Shown one piece after another: positions 19,953 through 28,790 of a stretch of DNA of 64,000 nucleotides. The position numbers were made by a program, and so were the translations under genes. Positions within the stretch are counted from its first letter, which is position 1, and each line of letters starts with the position of its first letter. Origin of the DNA: CADEDH01 sp039201605 (GTDB lineage: Bacteria > Actinomycetota > Acidimicrobiia > Acidimicrobiales > SZUA-35); NCBI GenBank assembly GCA_039201605.1, contig JBCCRO010000031.1, positions 1 through 64,000 on the forward strand, given 5' to 3'. The notes under the pieces were generated by a model. The model ran no database searches, was not told where the DNA came from, and was given only the letters and a program-made list of their open reading frames with translations.

Positions 19953-21001
19953 TGTACGTGAAGGACGACGGTGACGTCGAGGCGACCGGCTCCCCGACAC
20001 CGCCACCGCCTCTACCGCCGACACCCGTGCCCCGCCGCCGCCGGCGCGCCCTCCGCCTGATGCTCGGCGCGGCCGTCGCCCTGATCGCACTGGCCGTGAT
20101 CGTGGTGGTGGCCTACGTGGTGGCGCTCCGCCAGCCCGACACGCCCGACCGGGGCGAGGGGGCACTCATCGCCCGATCGATCACCGTCGCAGGCGAGGAA
20201 CGCAGCTATCTCCTCTACGTGCCGGACGGCCACGATGGTGCGGCCGGTCCGCCGCTGGTGGTGAACCTCCACGGACTGTCGTCATCGGGCGCCAACCAGG
20301 CCGACCGCTCGGGTTTCAACGCCGTCGCCGACGACCACGGCGTGATCGTCGTCTATCCCGAGGCCCGGCGCAGCGGTGCCGTCGGGCTGAGCCGATGGGA
20401 CGTCACCCTCGGTGACGGCACGGGTGACGAGGAGTTCATCGCCGCACTCATCGACGAACTGGTCGCCACCTACGGCGTCGACCCCACGCGGGTGTACGCC
20501 ACCGGCCTGTCCTACGGGTCGGTCATGGCCTACACCCTGGCCTGTGTGCTCAGCGACCGGTTCGCCGCCGTCGGTGGCGTGGCCGGCGGGCTGCCCCGGG
20601 AGCTCGTCGACGACTGCGCTGCGGCCCGACCCGTGCCATTGCTCCACATCCACGGCGACGCCGACTACATCGTGCCCTTCGGCGGGATCGGCGATCTCAC
20701 CCTCGGCGCCGAAGACAGCGTCGACGCCTTCCGCCGGGCCCACGCCTGCGGCGCCGACCTTCTGGAGGTGGCCGAGCCGGATCGTGACCCCGACGACGGC
20801 ACGACGATCACCCGCCGTATCGCCACCGACTGTGCCGACGGTGGCGCCGTCGAGCTCCACGTGGTCCACGGTGGCGGCCACAACTGGCCCGGCGGCACCC
20901 GCACCGTGCGCCTCGTGTTCGGGCCGATCAGCCGCGACTACTCGGCGTCGGAGGTGCTGTGGGAGTTCTTCGCCGACCACCGGTTGCCGACCGGTCCCTG
21001 A
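19952..21001 (+). CDS. Membrane-anchored PHB-depolymerase / LpqC-like esterase
   Basis: A Pro-rich cytoplasmic N-terminus and RRRRR stretch precede one membrane segment (about residues 36-58); the hydrolase domain follows outside. Visible alpha/beta-hydrolase elements: NLHG oxyanion region (105-108), nucleophile Ser187 in GLSYG, acid Asp236 or Asp238 in HGDAD and His310 in HGGGHNWPGG, a hallmark of the polyhydroxybutyrate depolymerase/feruloyl esterase-like (LpqC, COG3509) family. The length of 349 fits. GTG is taken as the start because it lies 7 nt after a TACAAT -10 and no in-frame stop-free alternative has a Shine-Dalgarno. Substrate could be short polyesters, feruloyl esters or other acyl esters. 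Confidence 0.82.
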   Translation: MYVKDDGDVEATGSPTPPPPLPPTPVPRRRRRALRLMLGAAVALIALAVIVVVAYVVALRQPDTPDRGEGALIARSITVAGEERSYLLYVPDGHDGAAGPPLVVNLHGLSSSGANQADRSGFNAVADDHGVIVVYPEARRSGAVGLSRWDVTLGDGTGDEEFIAALIDELVATYGVDPTRVYATGLSYGSVMAYTLACVLSDRFAAVGGVAGGLPRELVDDCAAARPVPLLHIHGDADYIVPFGGIGDLTLGAEDSVDAFRRAHACGADLLEVAEPDRDPDDGTTITRRIATDCADGGAVELHVVHGGGHNWPGGTRTVRLVFGPISRDYSASEVLWEFFADHRLPTGP

Positions 21002-21111
21002 GGCGCCGATCCCCGAGCCACGGATCCCCGGGTCGCGGCTCCCCGGTCCCATTCGCCCCGCCGGTCGCCGCGGGCTAGGAATACGGGACGCTCGGTGAAG
21101 GAGGAACGGTC

Positions 21112-21561
21112 ATGGCCGACGATGATCACAAGGTGCTCGGCATGTCCCGGGACGAGCTCCTGGCGTTCAACGACGGGGTGGCTGAGGAGTTCCGGGCCAA
21201 CGGCGGTCGATGCGGCGGCATGTTCGAGGGCAACCCGATGATCCTCGTCACCATGACCGGCGCCCGGTCGGGCCGGCCCCGGACCACGCCCCTCACCTAT
21301 TGCGCCGACGGCGACGACTGCATCGTCATGGCCTCCGCCGGCGGCAGCCCCAGGCACCCGCAGTGGTACTTCAACCTGGTGGCCAACCCCACCGTGACCA
21401 TCGAGCGCGGCGCCGAGACCTACGAAGCGGTGGCCACGGTCACCGAAGGCGACGACCGCCGGGGCGCCTACGACAAGATGGTCGCCGCCCTACCCCGCTT
21501 CGCCGACTACCAGGCCGAAACCGACCGCGCCATCCCGATCTTCCGCCTCGCCCGAACCTGA
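21112..21561 (+). CDS. Deazaflavin (F420)-dependent nitroreductase-family protein (DUF385/Ddn-like)
   Basis: A 149-residue single-domain protein with the split-barrel Ddn fold: GGMFEGNPMILVTMTGARSG, then RTTPLTY and SPRHPQWYFNLVANP.V.IE are conserved hallmarks of the FDOR-A (Rv3547-like) group. Members use reduced F420 to reduce quinones or other hydrophobic substrates, or have unknown roles. AAGGAGG lies 8 nt upstream of the ATG, so this is a canonical leadered start. It is followed after 34 bp by the SCO6745-family gene, probably co-transcribed. The F420 link agrees with other F420-type genes in the window. Confidence 0.85.
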   Translation: MADDDHKVLGMSRDELLAFNDGVAEEFRANGGRCGGMFEGNPMILVTMTGARSGRPRTTPLTYCADGDDCIVMASAGGSPRHPQWYFNLVANPTVTIERGAETYEAVATVTEGDDRRGAYDKMVAALPRFADYQAETDRAIPIFRLART

Positions 21562-21595
21562 GACGCTCGGCCGCACAAGCCGGGAAGGAGAACCG

Positions 21596-22492
21596 ATGAC
21601 CGACTGGACGACCCTGGCCGCCCGGGCCGGAACCGCAGGCCACGACCTCGTCGGCTGGCTGATGTGGGACGCCGGCGCCATCGAGCGCTTCTCCCTGCTC
21701 GGTGTCGACAACGGCGCCGGGTGGATCGTGGCCTGGCGCCTGGCCGTGCTCGGCGACGTCTCCCCGGCGGCCGCCTCCGCCGCCACCTACTCGATCCACC
21801 CCGACGTGATCGAGATGGTGATGGGCTTCTACCGGGGCGTGGCCGACGCCGACGCCATCCGCTCCGTGCGCGACGAGTCGGCGATGGCGGGCCTGGAGGA
21901 CATCGCCCCCGGACTGGCCGCCGAGCTGGCCCCTCTGGCCGATGACCTCTGGCGCGGTGTCGACAGCGTGCACTTCGGGGCCCGACCGATGTTCTCGGCC
22001 TTCCGGGCCGAGGAGCGGCCAGGACCGGACGGCGGGGCGCTGTCGGCCTGGCTCGCCGCCAACTGTTTCCGGGAGCTGCGGGGCGACAACCACTGGGCGT
22101 TGTGCGCCGCCGCCGATCTCGACGCCGTCGAGGTGGGGCTGCTGCACGCCGCCATGGTCGACCCCGACGAGTACGGCTCCGAGGAGTGGATCGCCCGCAG
22201 CCGCGGCAACGACGACGACGCCATCAGCGCCGGGTGGGCCCGGCTCGAGGCCAAGGGCTTCGCCGCCGGGTCGGCCCTCAGCGAAGCCGGTCGACGGTTC
22301 CGCCTCGACCTGGAGCGACGGACCGACGCCCTCACGGCACCGGCGTGGGAGGCTGTGGGCGAGGCTGCGACCGTGGCCTTCTGCGACGCGATCGAACCCC
22401 ACCACCAGGCCTTCCTCGAACGCATCGACGCCACCGCCGGGCCTCGGTGGATGCCGGCATTGCGCCATCGGGCGGTGGCGGGCACCGACTGA
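21596..22492 (+). CDS. SCO6745 (SalK-like) family protein
   Basis: The 298-residue protein matches the actinobacterial SCO6745 family: an N-terminal helical region with AGAIERFSLLG..NGAGWIVAWRLAVLG, a central FRELRGDNHWALCAAADLDAVEVGLLHAA block and a C-terminal winged-helix-like region (AWARLEAKGFAAGSALSEAGRRFRLDLERRTD). The biochemical role of the family is not established; some members sit in antibiotic clusters. AAGGAG lies 7 nt before the ATG. The gene ends 38 bp from the convergent AraC gene. Confidence 0.7.
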   Translation: MTDWTTLAARAGTAGHDLVGWLMWDAGAIERFSLLGVDNGAGWIVAWRLAVLGDVSPAAASAATYSIHPDVIEMVMGFYRGVADADAIRSVRDESAMAGLEDIAPGLAAELAPLADDLWRGVDSVHFGARPMFSAFRAEERPGPDGGALSAWLAANCFRELRGDNHWALCAAADLDAVEVGLLHAAMVDPDEYGSEEWIARSRGNDDDAISAGWARLEAKGFAAGSALSEAGRRFRLDLERRTDALTAPAWEAVGEAATVAFCDAIEPHHQAFLERIDATAGPRWMPALRHRAVAGTD

Positions 22493-22530
22493 GTCGACCC
22501 CCGTCCTCGCCCGGCTCGGCCCGCCCCCGC

Positions 22531-23553
22531 TCAGGCCGGTTGGCGGCGCCGCACCCGTCCGGGGGTCACGCCGTAGTGCTTGGCGAAGGACCGGGCGAAG
22601 CTGGCCGGCTCGGCGTAGCCGACGCGATGGGCAACCGCCTCGACGCTCAGGCCTGCGGTCTCCAGCAGTTCCCGGGCGATCGACAGGCGGGTGTCGGCGT
22701 ACAGCTCGCGGAACGTCGTGCCCTCGTCGGCCAGCCGGCGGCGTAGGGTCCGCTCGTTGACCGCCAGCCGTCGGGCGGCGTACCCGATCTGGTGCTCCTG
22801 GGCGATGTCCTCGACCAGTACATCGCGCACCTTGCCCGACCACGGCTGCGTGTCGTCGGTCAGCCGGGCGGCGAGTGCCTCGCACTGCTCGAGGCAGAAG
22901 CGGAGCGTGACCGGGTCGGACCTCGGGACGGGGAGGTCCGGCACGTCGGCGGGGAAGACGACGGCGTCTTTGTGGGACTCGGCCTCGACGGCCAGCCCGA
23001 TGCGGTCGGCCAGCGCCCGGCCGTAGTCGCTCGACAGCGTGGTCTCGATGCGGAACCGGCTCAGCACGTCGCTGTCGACCACCTCCCGGGCGAAGTGGAT
23101 GGTCACCATCGACTGCCGTTCGAGCACGTAGGGCCGGACGGCGGGGTCGAGCGCCGACAGGTCGAACACCAGGCGAGCGTCGTCGTCGGGGGCCTCGTGG
23201 AACTCGAGATCGGCGAAGGCGAACGACAGCCGGGCGTAGTCCATGGCGGTTTCGATGGCGGCCCGGAAGGTGGGGCTGGTCAGCACGGCAAAGCCCCAGA
23301 TTCCGAAGGCGTTGACGTGCAGGCGCTCGCCGACCGCAACCCCGAGTCCGGCCTCGGCCGGATAGGCGGCGGCGATGTTGGCCACCGCGGTCAACTCCTG
23401 GTCGATCGTGACCTCGCGGTCGGCCTCGGCCAGGTCGCTCTCATCCAATCCGGTGCCGGCCAGGGCGACGTCGAGCCCGATCCCCAGGTCCTGTGCCGTT
23501 TCGCACAGCACGCGCAGGCTCGTGGCCGGACGGGTGCTGTTGGCCGACACCAT
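22531..23553 (-). CDS. AraC-family transcriptional regulator with arabinose-binding-like N-domain
   Basis: The N-terminal 200 residues fit the AraC arabinose-binding-like domain of OruR/ArgR-type regulators (LRVLCETAQDLGIGL, GLGVAVGERLHVNAFGIWGFAVLTSPT). The C-terminal about 100 residues hold two helix-turn-helix motifs (YAARRLAVNERTLRRRLADEGTTFREL and LSVEAVAHRVGYAEPASFARSFAKHYGVTP). ATG is preferred over the adjacent upstream GTG because it lies 6 nt after a TACGCT -10 on the minus strand. It is divergent from the hydrolase gene, whose upstream region holds a pair of direct repeats 21 bp apart, so that gene is the likely target. Confidence 0.88.
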   Translation of the reverse strand: MVSANSTRPATSLRVLCETAQDLGIGLDVALAGTGLDESDLAEADREVTIDQELTAVANIAAAYPAEAGLGVAVGERLHVNAFGIWGFAVLTSPTFRAAIETAMDYARLSFAFADLEFHEAPDDDARLVFDLSALDPAVRPYVLERQSMVTIHFAREVVDSDVLSRFRIETTLSSDYGRALADRIGLAVEAESHKDAVVFPADVPDLPVPRSDPVTLRFCLEQCEALAARLTDDTQPWSGKVRDVLVEDIAQEHQIGYAARRLAVNERTLRRRLADEGTTFRELYADTRLSIARELLETAGLSVEAVAHRVGYAEPASFARSFAKHYGVTPGRVRRRQPA

Positions 23554-23606
23554 CACACCAGCGTAGGCAGCCGGGGGCCGCCAGGCCGGGTGGGCAACCC
23601 AACGGC

Positions 23607-23633
23607 TTGTCCGATTCGGTCAGGTCGTTGTCC
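23607..23633. promoter_or_regulatory. Direct repeat TTGTCC x2 with 21-bp period, putative AraC operator
   Basis: TTGTCC occurs at 23607-23612 and again at 23628-23633. The 21-bp phase is two helical turns, the usual spacing of AraC-family half-sites. The pair lies between the regulator and the divergent hydrolase gene, 54 bp beyond the regulator start. Binding is inferred. Confidence 0.45.
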
Positions 23634-23711
23634 CCCGGGGACATGGCTTCGGGTGCCGATCGAACCGACGATGCAGGTGTTCCTCATCAGCTGCTGCGAA
23701 AGCGAGCCGTC

Positions 23712-24602
23712 ATGACCACCACCGACCTCACCCTGACCGACCGGGAGTCGACCCGGATCGCCGCCATCAACGAATCCGGCCGCCAGCCGGTGGTCCTCGT
23801 CCACGGGCTCTGGCTGCTCGCCGGCAGCTGGTCCCGGTGGGAGCACTTCCTCACCGAGCGCGGCTACGCGCCGCTCGCCCTCGACTGGCCCGGTGAGCCC
23901 CGGACCGTCGAGGCCGCCCGGTCCGATCCCGAGCTGCTGGCCGGTACCGGCATCCAGCAGGTGGCCGACCGGGCCGAGGCCGCCATCGAGGGCCTGACCC
24001 GGCAGCCCGCCGTCATCGGCCACTCCGTGGGCGGTCTGGTGGCCCAGATCCTGGCCGGCCGCGGCCTCAACCGGGCCACCGTCGCCGTCGACCCCGCACC
24101 GTTCAAGGGCATCCGGGGGCTGCCGTGGTCGGTCGTCAAATCCTCGTTCCCGGTGCTCAAGAGCCCCGGCAACCGCAGGAAGGCCATCACCCTCACCCTC
24201 GACCAGTTCACCTACGGCTTCGCCAACGCCGTGTCGGCCGACGAGGCCGAGGCCCTGTACGAGGAGTTCCACGCGGCCGCCCCCGGTCGGCCGGTGTTCG
24301 AGATCGGTTTCGCCAACTTCACCCCCTCCGCCGCCAGCAGCGTCGACACCACCAGCGCCGACCGGGGCCCGCTGGCCATCGTCAGCGGCGGCGCCGATCA
24401 CACGGTCCCGCCCTCGCTGGCCAAGGCCGCCTACAGGAAGCAGTCGAAGAACCAGGCCCTGACCGAGCTGATCACCATCGACGGGGCCGGCCACTCGCTG
24501 GTCATCGATCACCGGTGGCAGGAGGTGGCGGCCGCCACCGTCGACTTCCTCGAGCGGAAGGGGCTCAGCCCCGATCGCCACGCCGACCAGCAGCTGTCCT
24601 GA
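23712..24602 (+). CDS. Alpha/beta hydrolase
   Basis: A complete alpha/beta-hydrolase of 296 residues: VLVHGLW oxyanion region (His31-Gly32), nucleophile Ser105 in IGHSVGG, acid Asp229 in SGGADHTVP and His261 in GAGHSL. There is no signal peptide, so it is cytoplasmic. The start MTTTDL is the first that begins homology-like sequence; an in-frame upstream ATG near 23642 would overlap the probable promoter. The close relatives I recall are annotated simply as hydrolases, sometimes haloalkane-dehalogenase- or esterase-like, and the substrate is unknown. Probably controlled by the divergent AraC regulator. Confidence 0.82.
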   Translation: MTTTDLTLTDRESTRIAAINESGRQPVVLVHGLWLLAGSWSRWEHFLTERGYAPLALDWPGEPRTVEAARSDPELLAGTGIQQVADRAEAAIEGLTRQPAVIGHSVGGLVAQILAGRGLNRATVAVDPAPFKGIRGLPWSVVKSSFPVLKSPGNRRKAITLTLDQFTYGFANAVSADEAEALYEEFHAAAPGRPVFEIGFANFTPSAASSVDTTSADRGPLAIVSGGADHTVPPSLAKAAYRKQSKNQALTELITIDGAGHSLVIDHRWQEVAAATVDFLERKGLSPDRHADQQLS

Positions 24603-24609
24603 CCGGTCC

Positions 24610-25794
24610 TCAGCGCATCTGACCGGCGGTCCGGTACGGGTGCTCCGACGCCAGAGGCGCCCCCTCGTCGAAGCGTTCGAGCCGGAACTCGCCGGTCGGG
24701 ACGTTGGGGTTCCTACTGGCGCCCTCGACGATGAGGTCGGCTACCAGCTCGCCGACGGCGGGGGCGATCTTGAACCCGTGCCCGCTGAACCCGCAGGCCA
24801 GTACCAAGCGGTCGTCGTCGATGGTGATCACCGGGTTGAAGTCGGGGGTGACGTCGTAGATGCCGGCGTAGGTCGATTTGAGCCCCGCCTCGTCGAGGCG
24901 GGGGAACCGCCGCATGAGCTTGCCAACGGCGAGTTCGACGAACTCGGTGTCGGCCCGGGACTGGAAGGAGTCCGGGTCGGTCACGTACTCCGGGCTGCGG
25001 TGGTCGCTGTTGCCGACCAGCACCTCGGAGGTGGGTTCCACCCGGAGGTACTGGAGCTCGACGAGGTCCGACAGCACGGGCAGACGCCCGAGATCCCGGT
25101 GGGGGTCCACCACCAGCAACTGCTCCCGCTGGGGACGGAGGGGGATGGTGATCCCGAGCGGGGCCACCAGTCGGGCGGTGTGGACCCCGGCGGCCACGAC
25201 CAGCGTCTCCGCCTCGTACCGGTCGTGGGCGGTCTCGATCACCCAGCCGCCGCCGTCCGCCTTGGCCACGGTCGTCACCAGGGTCTGCTGGCGGATGGTG
25301 ACGCCGAGGGTGCGGGCCCGAGCGGCCATGGCCAGGCAGGTCCGGGCCGGGTCGCCGTAGCCGGCGGCCGACTCGTAGCCGAAGGCGCCGAAGTCGTCGA
25401 GATCGGCGAAGGGGAACAGCTCGGCCACGTCGTCCCGGCTGATCTCGTGGGTGTCGACCCCGACTCGGCGCTGCATGGCCAGGTTGGCCTGTAGGGCCGG
25501 CACATCGGCGGGGGCGACGGCGACCACGTACCCGACCTCGTGGTAGCCGATGTCGTCGCCCAGGCGCTCGGGCGCGGTGGCCAGGTAGGCGGCGCCGATG
25601 CGGGCCATCTCGGCCAGGCTCGGGATGCCGTAGTGGGCCCGCACGATGCCGCTGGAGCGACCGGTGCCACCCTCGGCCACCCCGCCCCGCTCGAACACGA
25701 TCACCGAGGTCTCACCTCGTTCGGCCAGGGAGAGGGCGCAGGCGATGCCCTCGACGCCGCCGCCGATGATCACCACGTCGGCCGTCGTAGTCAT
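24610..25794 (-). CDS. FAD-dependent amine/amino-acid oxidoreductase (DAO, sarcosine oxidase beta-like)
   Basis: An N-terminal Rossmann FAD motif (VVIIGGGVEGIACALSLAE, glycines 11-13 and 16) is followed by GGTGRSSGIVRAHYG, and a C-terminal FAD-contact region reads VLACGFSGHGFKIAPAVGELVADLI, all typical of the D-amino-acid oxidase / sarcosine oxidase / glycine oxidase superfamily; 394 residues. It is the last gene of a leftward operon, 16 bp after the FMN glutamate-synthase-like gene. In the N-methylglutamate pathway a DAO subunit (MgdA) oxidises N-methylglutamate, and in the putrescine pathway a DAO enzyme (PuuB) oxidises gamma-glutamylputrescine. Context supports either substrate class; neither is proven. 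No MgdB-D partners are present. Confidence 0.85.
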   Translation of the reverse strand: MTTTADVVIIGGGVEGIACALSLAERGETSVIVFERGGVAEGGTGRSSGIVRAHYGIPSLAEMARIGAAYLATAPERLGDDIGYHEVGYVVAVAPADVPALQANLAMQRRVGVDTHEISRDDVAELFPFADLDDFGAFGYESAAGYGDPARTCLAMAARARTLGVTIRQQTLVTTVAKADGGGWVIETAHDRYEAETLVVAAGVHTARLVAPLGITIPLRPQREQLLVVDPHRDLGRLPVLSDLVELQYLRVEPTSEVLVGNSDHRSPEYVTDPDSFQSRADTEFVELAVGKLMRRFPRLDEAGLKSTYAGIYDVTPDFNPVITIDDDRLVLACGFSGHGFKIAPAVGELVADLIVEGASRNPNVPTGEFRLERFDEGAPLASEHPYRTAGQMR

Positions 25795-25810
25795 GGTGGC
25801 GGGCCTCCGG

Positions 25811-27145
25811 TCATGGGCCTGAGCCCTCGGTCGGCAGCCCCGGTATCCAGGTGGTGCCGGCCAGGGGCACCTTGGCCATGGCCGCCGCCTCGACGGTGAG
25901 GGCGGCCAGGTCTTCGGGTTCGAGGTTGTGGACGTGCGACTTGCCGCAGGCCCGGGCGATGGTCTGGGTCTCCAGGTTCAGCACCTGCAGGTAGTTGGCC
26001 AGCCGTCGGCCCCCGATCTCCGGATCGAGGCGGGCGGTGAGGGCGGGATCCTGGGTGGTGATGCCGGCCGGGTCGTTGCCTGCCTGGAAGTCGTCCCAGC
26101 TGCCGGCGGCCGAGCCGAGGGCCCGGTAGTCGGCGTCGTAACGGGGGTGGTTGTCGCCGATGGCGATGAGGGCGGCGGTGCCGATGGAGACGGCGTCGGC
26201 CCCCAGGGCCAGGGCCTTGGCCACATCGGCCCCCGACCGGATTCCACCGGCGGCGATGAGCTTCACCCGCCGGTGGGCGCCCAGCTCCTGCAGGGCCCGG
26301 ACCGCCTCGGGGATGGCGGCGATGGTGGGGATGCCCACGTGCTCGATGAACACATCCTGGGTGGCGGCGGTGCCGCCCTGCATCCCGTCGACCACGATGG
26401 CGTCGGCGCCGGCCTTCACCGCCAGGGCGGTGTCGTAGTACGGCCGGGCGGCGCCCACCTTGATGTAGATCGGGACCCGCCAGTCGACGATCTCCCGCAG
26501 CTCGATGATCTTGATCTCGAGGTCGTCGGGCCCGGTCCAGTCGGGGTGGCGGCAGGCCGAGCGCTGGTCGATGCCCTCGGGCAGGGTCCGCATGCCGGCC
26601 ACCCGCTCGGTGAGCTTCTGGCCGAGCAGCATGCCGCCACCGCCGGGCTTGGCCCCCTGGCCGACGACCACCTCGATGGCGTCGGCCTTGCGGATGTCGT
26701 CGGGGTTCATGCCGTAGCGGGAGGGCAGGTACTGGTAGACGAGAGTCGAGGAGTGCTCCCGCTCCTCCGGGGTCATGCCGCCGTCGCCGGTGGTGGTCGA
26801 GGTGCCCATGGCCGAGGCTCCCCGACCGAGGGCCTCCTTGGCCTGGGCCGACAGGGAGCCGAAGCTCATGCCGGCGATCGTGATCGGTATGTCGAGTCGC
26901 ACCGGGGCGGACGCCGTGTCCGCGCCGATCACCACGTCGGTGCCGCACGCCTCCCGGTAGCCCTCGAGCGGATAGCGCGACATCGAGGCTCCGAGCACCA
27001 CCAGATCGTCGAGCGTGGGCAGTTCCCGTTTGGCCCCCCAACCCCGGATCCGGTAGATCCCGGTGTTGGCCGCCCGCTGGATCTCGGCGATGACCGACGG
27101 GTCGAACGTGTAGGACCGCCGGTGGCTCCAGGCGTCGGTGGTCAT
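25811..27145 (-). CDS. FMN glutamate-synthase-domain protein (GlxD/MgsC-like)
   Basis: The 444-residue protein corresponds to the central/FMN TIM-barrel part of GltB: RYPLEGYREACGTDVVIG, ITIAGMSFGSLSAQAKEALGRGA, TTGDGGMTPEERE, GQGAKPGGGGMLLG, PIYIKVGAARPYYDTALAVKAGADAIVVDGMQGGTAATQ and IAAGGIRSGADVAKALALGADAVSIGTA are conserved flavin and substrate loops. Stand-alone forms occur in glxBCD and in N-methylglutamate synthase (MgsC), where the barrel transfers ammonia or methylamine to 2-oxoglutarate. Its ATG overlaps the upstream GXGXG gene stop (ATGA), so the two are translationally coupled and probably form one complex with the amidotransferase subunit. Confidence 0.87.
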   Translation of the reverse strand: MTTDAWSHRRSYTFDPSVIAEIQRAANTGIYRIRGWGAKRELPTLDDLVVLGASMSRYPLEGYREACGTDVVIGADTASAPVRLDIPITIAGMSFGSLSAQAKEALGRGASAMGTSTTTGDGGMTPEEREHSSTLVYQYLPSRYGMNPDDIRKADAIEVVVGQGAKPGGGGMLLGQKLTERVAGMRTLPEGIDQRSACRHPDWTGPDDLEIKIIELREIVDWRVPIYIKVGAARPYYDTALAVKAGADAIVVDGMQGGTAATQDVFIEHVGIPTIAAIPEAVRALQELGAHRRVKLIAAGGIRSGADVAKALALGADAVSIGTAALIAIGDNHPRYDADYRALGSAAGSWDDFQAGNDPAGITTQDPALTARLDPEIGGRRLANYLQVLNLETQTIARACGKSHVHNLEPEDLAALTVEAAAMAKVPLAGTTWIPGLPTEGSGP

Positions 27146-27867
27146 GCCCCGCTCCCCTGCTCGCCGTTCGACCGGGCCGCCAGCTCGGCGTCGATGTCGT
27201 CGACACCGAAGTTGTAGAGCCTCCGGGCCGAGCCGTAGCGGGTGAAGTCGGCCGGGTCCGCCTCCATGCCCGCTCGATCGAGGAGGTCGGCGAGCGTCTT
27301 CAGATCCTCCGGGCGGAGGTCCTTGCGCTCGCAGTCCGAGCCGAGGGAGGACACCCGCCCCCGGACGAACAGGTCGGCCTCGTAGATCGAGTCGCCCAGA
27401 TCGTCGGCGGCGTCGCCCAACACCACGAGGGTGCCGGCCTGGGCCATGAACGCGCTCATGTGGCCGACGTCGCCCCCGACCACGATGTCGAGCCCCTTCA
27501 TCGAGATGCCGCACCGGGCCCCGGCGTTGCCCTCGATCACGAGGAGCCCGCCGTGTCCGGTGGCCCCGGCCGACATCATGGCGTCGCCCGTTATGCGGAC
27601 CAGACCGGACATCATGTTCTCGGCCAGCCCGGTGCTGGCGTTGCCGTCGACGACGACGGTGCCCCGCTGGTGCATCCCGGCGCAGTAGTAGCCGACGGCG
27701 CCGTCGATCTCGACGGTGATGTCGGCGTCGATACCGCAGGCCACGGCATGGGCGCCCCGGGGGTTGGTGATGCGGAACCGGCCGTCCGTGGCGTCGTGGA
27801 GGGTCCGGTTGACCGTCCGGGTGGTGGTGTCCGCCAGATCGAGGATGGTGACGTCCTGCATCGTCAT
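27142..27867 (-). CDS. GXGXG glutamate-synthase C-terminal-domain protein (GlxC/MgsB-like)
   Basis: The 241-residue protein is a beta-helical GXGXG domain: repeated strands such as VEIDGAVGYYCAGMHQRGTVVVDGNAS, ENMMSGLVRITGDAMMSAGATGHGGLLVIEGNAG and GISMKGLDIVVGGDVGHMSAFMAQAGTLVVLGDA match the GltB C-terminal domain that links glutaminase and synthase sites. It overlaps both neighbours by ATGA, so three subunits are made in a fixed order. A second in-frame ATG (27861) is possible. No independent catalysis is expected; it is an assembly subunit. Confidence 0.87.
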   Translation of the reverse strand: MTMQDVTILDLADTTTRTVNRTLHDATDGRFRITNPRGAHAVACGIDADITVEIDGAVGYYCAGMHQRGTVVVDGNASTGLAENMMSGLVRITGDAMMSAGATGHGGLLVIEGNAGARCGISMKGLDIVVGGDVGHMSAFMAQAGTLVVLGDAADDLGDSIYEADLFVRGRVSSLGSDCERKDLRPEDLKTLADLLDRAGMEADPADFTRYGSARRLYNFGVDDIDAELAARSNGEQGSGA

Positions 27868-28790
27868 GCGGCCAGGGCCCAGGTGTAGATGCGGGCCGGC
27901 TCGGGCTCCCAGACGGTGGCGTGCTCGACGTCGGGGAGCTTGGCGATCGCCCGGTACTCGGACGCCATCGCCACCCAGTCGTCGGTCTCGGCCACCACGG
28001 CCGGCTTGCAGGCGATCGGATCCCGCAGGATGGCGAAGCCCCGCTCGACGCCGATGGCGAGGGTGTAGAAGCCGTCGAGATCGTCGAGGGCCCGGGTGAG
28101 GGCCTCGTCGAGGGTGTCGCCCTCCCGAAGTCGCCACGACAGGTAGCCGGCGGCGACCTCGGTGTCGTTCTCGGTTTGGAACGACTCGCCCTCGCGACGG
28201 AGCCGGCGCCGGAGCTGGTTGTGATTGGAGAAGGAGCCGTTGTGGACCAGGCAGGTGTCGGCGCCGGTGGAGAACGGGTGGGAGCCGTTGGTGGTCACCG
28301 CCGACTCGGTGGCCATCCGGGTGTGGGCGATGGCGTGGGTGCCACCGCGACCGGCGAGCCCGTAGCGCTCGGCCACCAGGTCGGGATCGCCGACCGACTT
28401 GTAGGTCTCGATGCGTGCGCCGTAGCTGAGGACGTCGAGCTCGACGACGTTGGCCATCAGCCAGGTGCGGGCGGCGGCGCCGTCTCCCGTGGTCTCGAAC
28501 ACGGCGTGGTCCTCGATCGACCGCACCGTGACCTCGGCCTCCAGCACCGCCTGCAGGCGTTCGGCGGTGGCGGCCCAATCGTGGGTCGCCCCCTCGCTGA
28601 GCACGGTGAGCCGGGTGGTGGCACCCGGCTCGTCGACCACGCCCTCAGCGCCCCCCTCGCCGTCGTAGAGGGCGAACCCGGCGCTGTCGGGACCGCGGTC
28701 GCGCATCTCGTGGAGCATGAGGGCGCAGAGACGACCGAGCTCGGGGCGATGGCGTTCGGTCTTCAGGAAGAGTCCAACGATTCCGCACAC
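27864..28790 (-). CDS. Class II glutamine amidotransferase subunit (GlxB/MgsA-like)
   Basis: The protein starts MCGIVGLF, so Cys2 becomes the N-terminal nucleophile after Met removal. Further Ntn-glutaminase elements are RDRGPDSAGFALYDG, GTHAIAHTRMATES, NGSHPF and CLVHNGSFSNHNQLR. Length 308 residues, as expected for a stand-alone GltB/GlxB glutaminase domain. GTG start, 8 nt after a TACGAT -10 on the minus strand, fitting a near-leaderless transcript. First gene of the leftward four-gene operon, divergent from the glutamine synthetase gene, with a shared operator-like palindrome between them. Confidence 0.88.
   Translation of the reverse strand: MCGIVGLFLKTERHRPELGRLCALMLHEMRDRGPDSAGFALYDGEGGAEGVVDEPGATTRLTVLSEGATHDWAATAERLQAVLEAEVTVRSIEDHAVFETTGDGAAARTWLMANVVELDVLSYGARIETYKSVGDPDLVAERYGLAGRGGTHAIAHTRMATESAVTTNGSHPFSTGADTCLVHNGSFSNHNQLRRRLRREGESFQTENDTEVAAGYLSWRLREGDTLDEALTRALDDLDGFYTLAIGVERGFAILRDPIACKPAVVAETDDWVAMASEYRAIAKLPDVEHATVWEPEPARIYTWALAA

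Noticed and set aside
25928..27217. Rightward open frame opposite the FMN glutamate-synthase-like gene
   Set aside because: The minus frame has full conserved motifs and ATGA-coupled neighbours; the rightward frame is a shadow with no recognisable protein.
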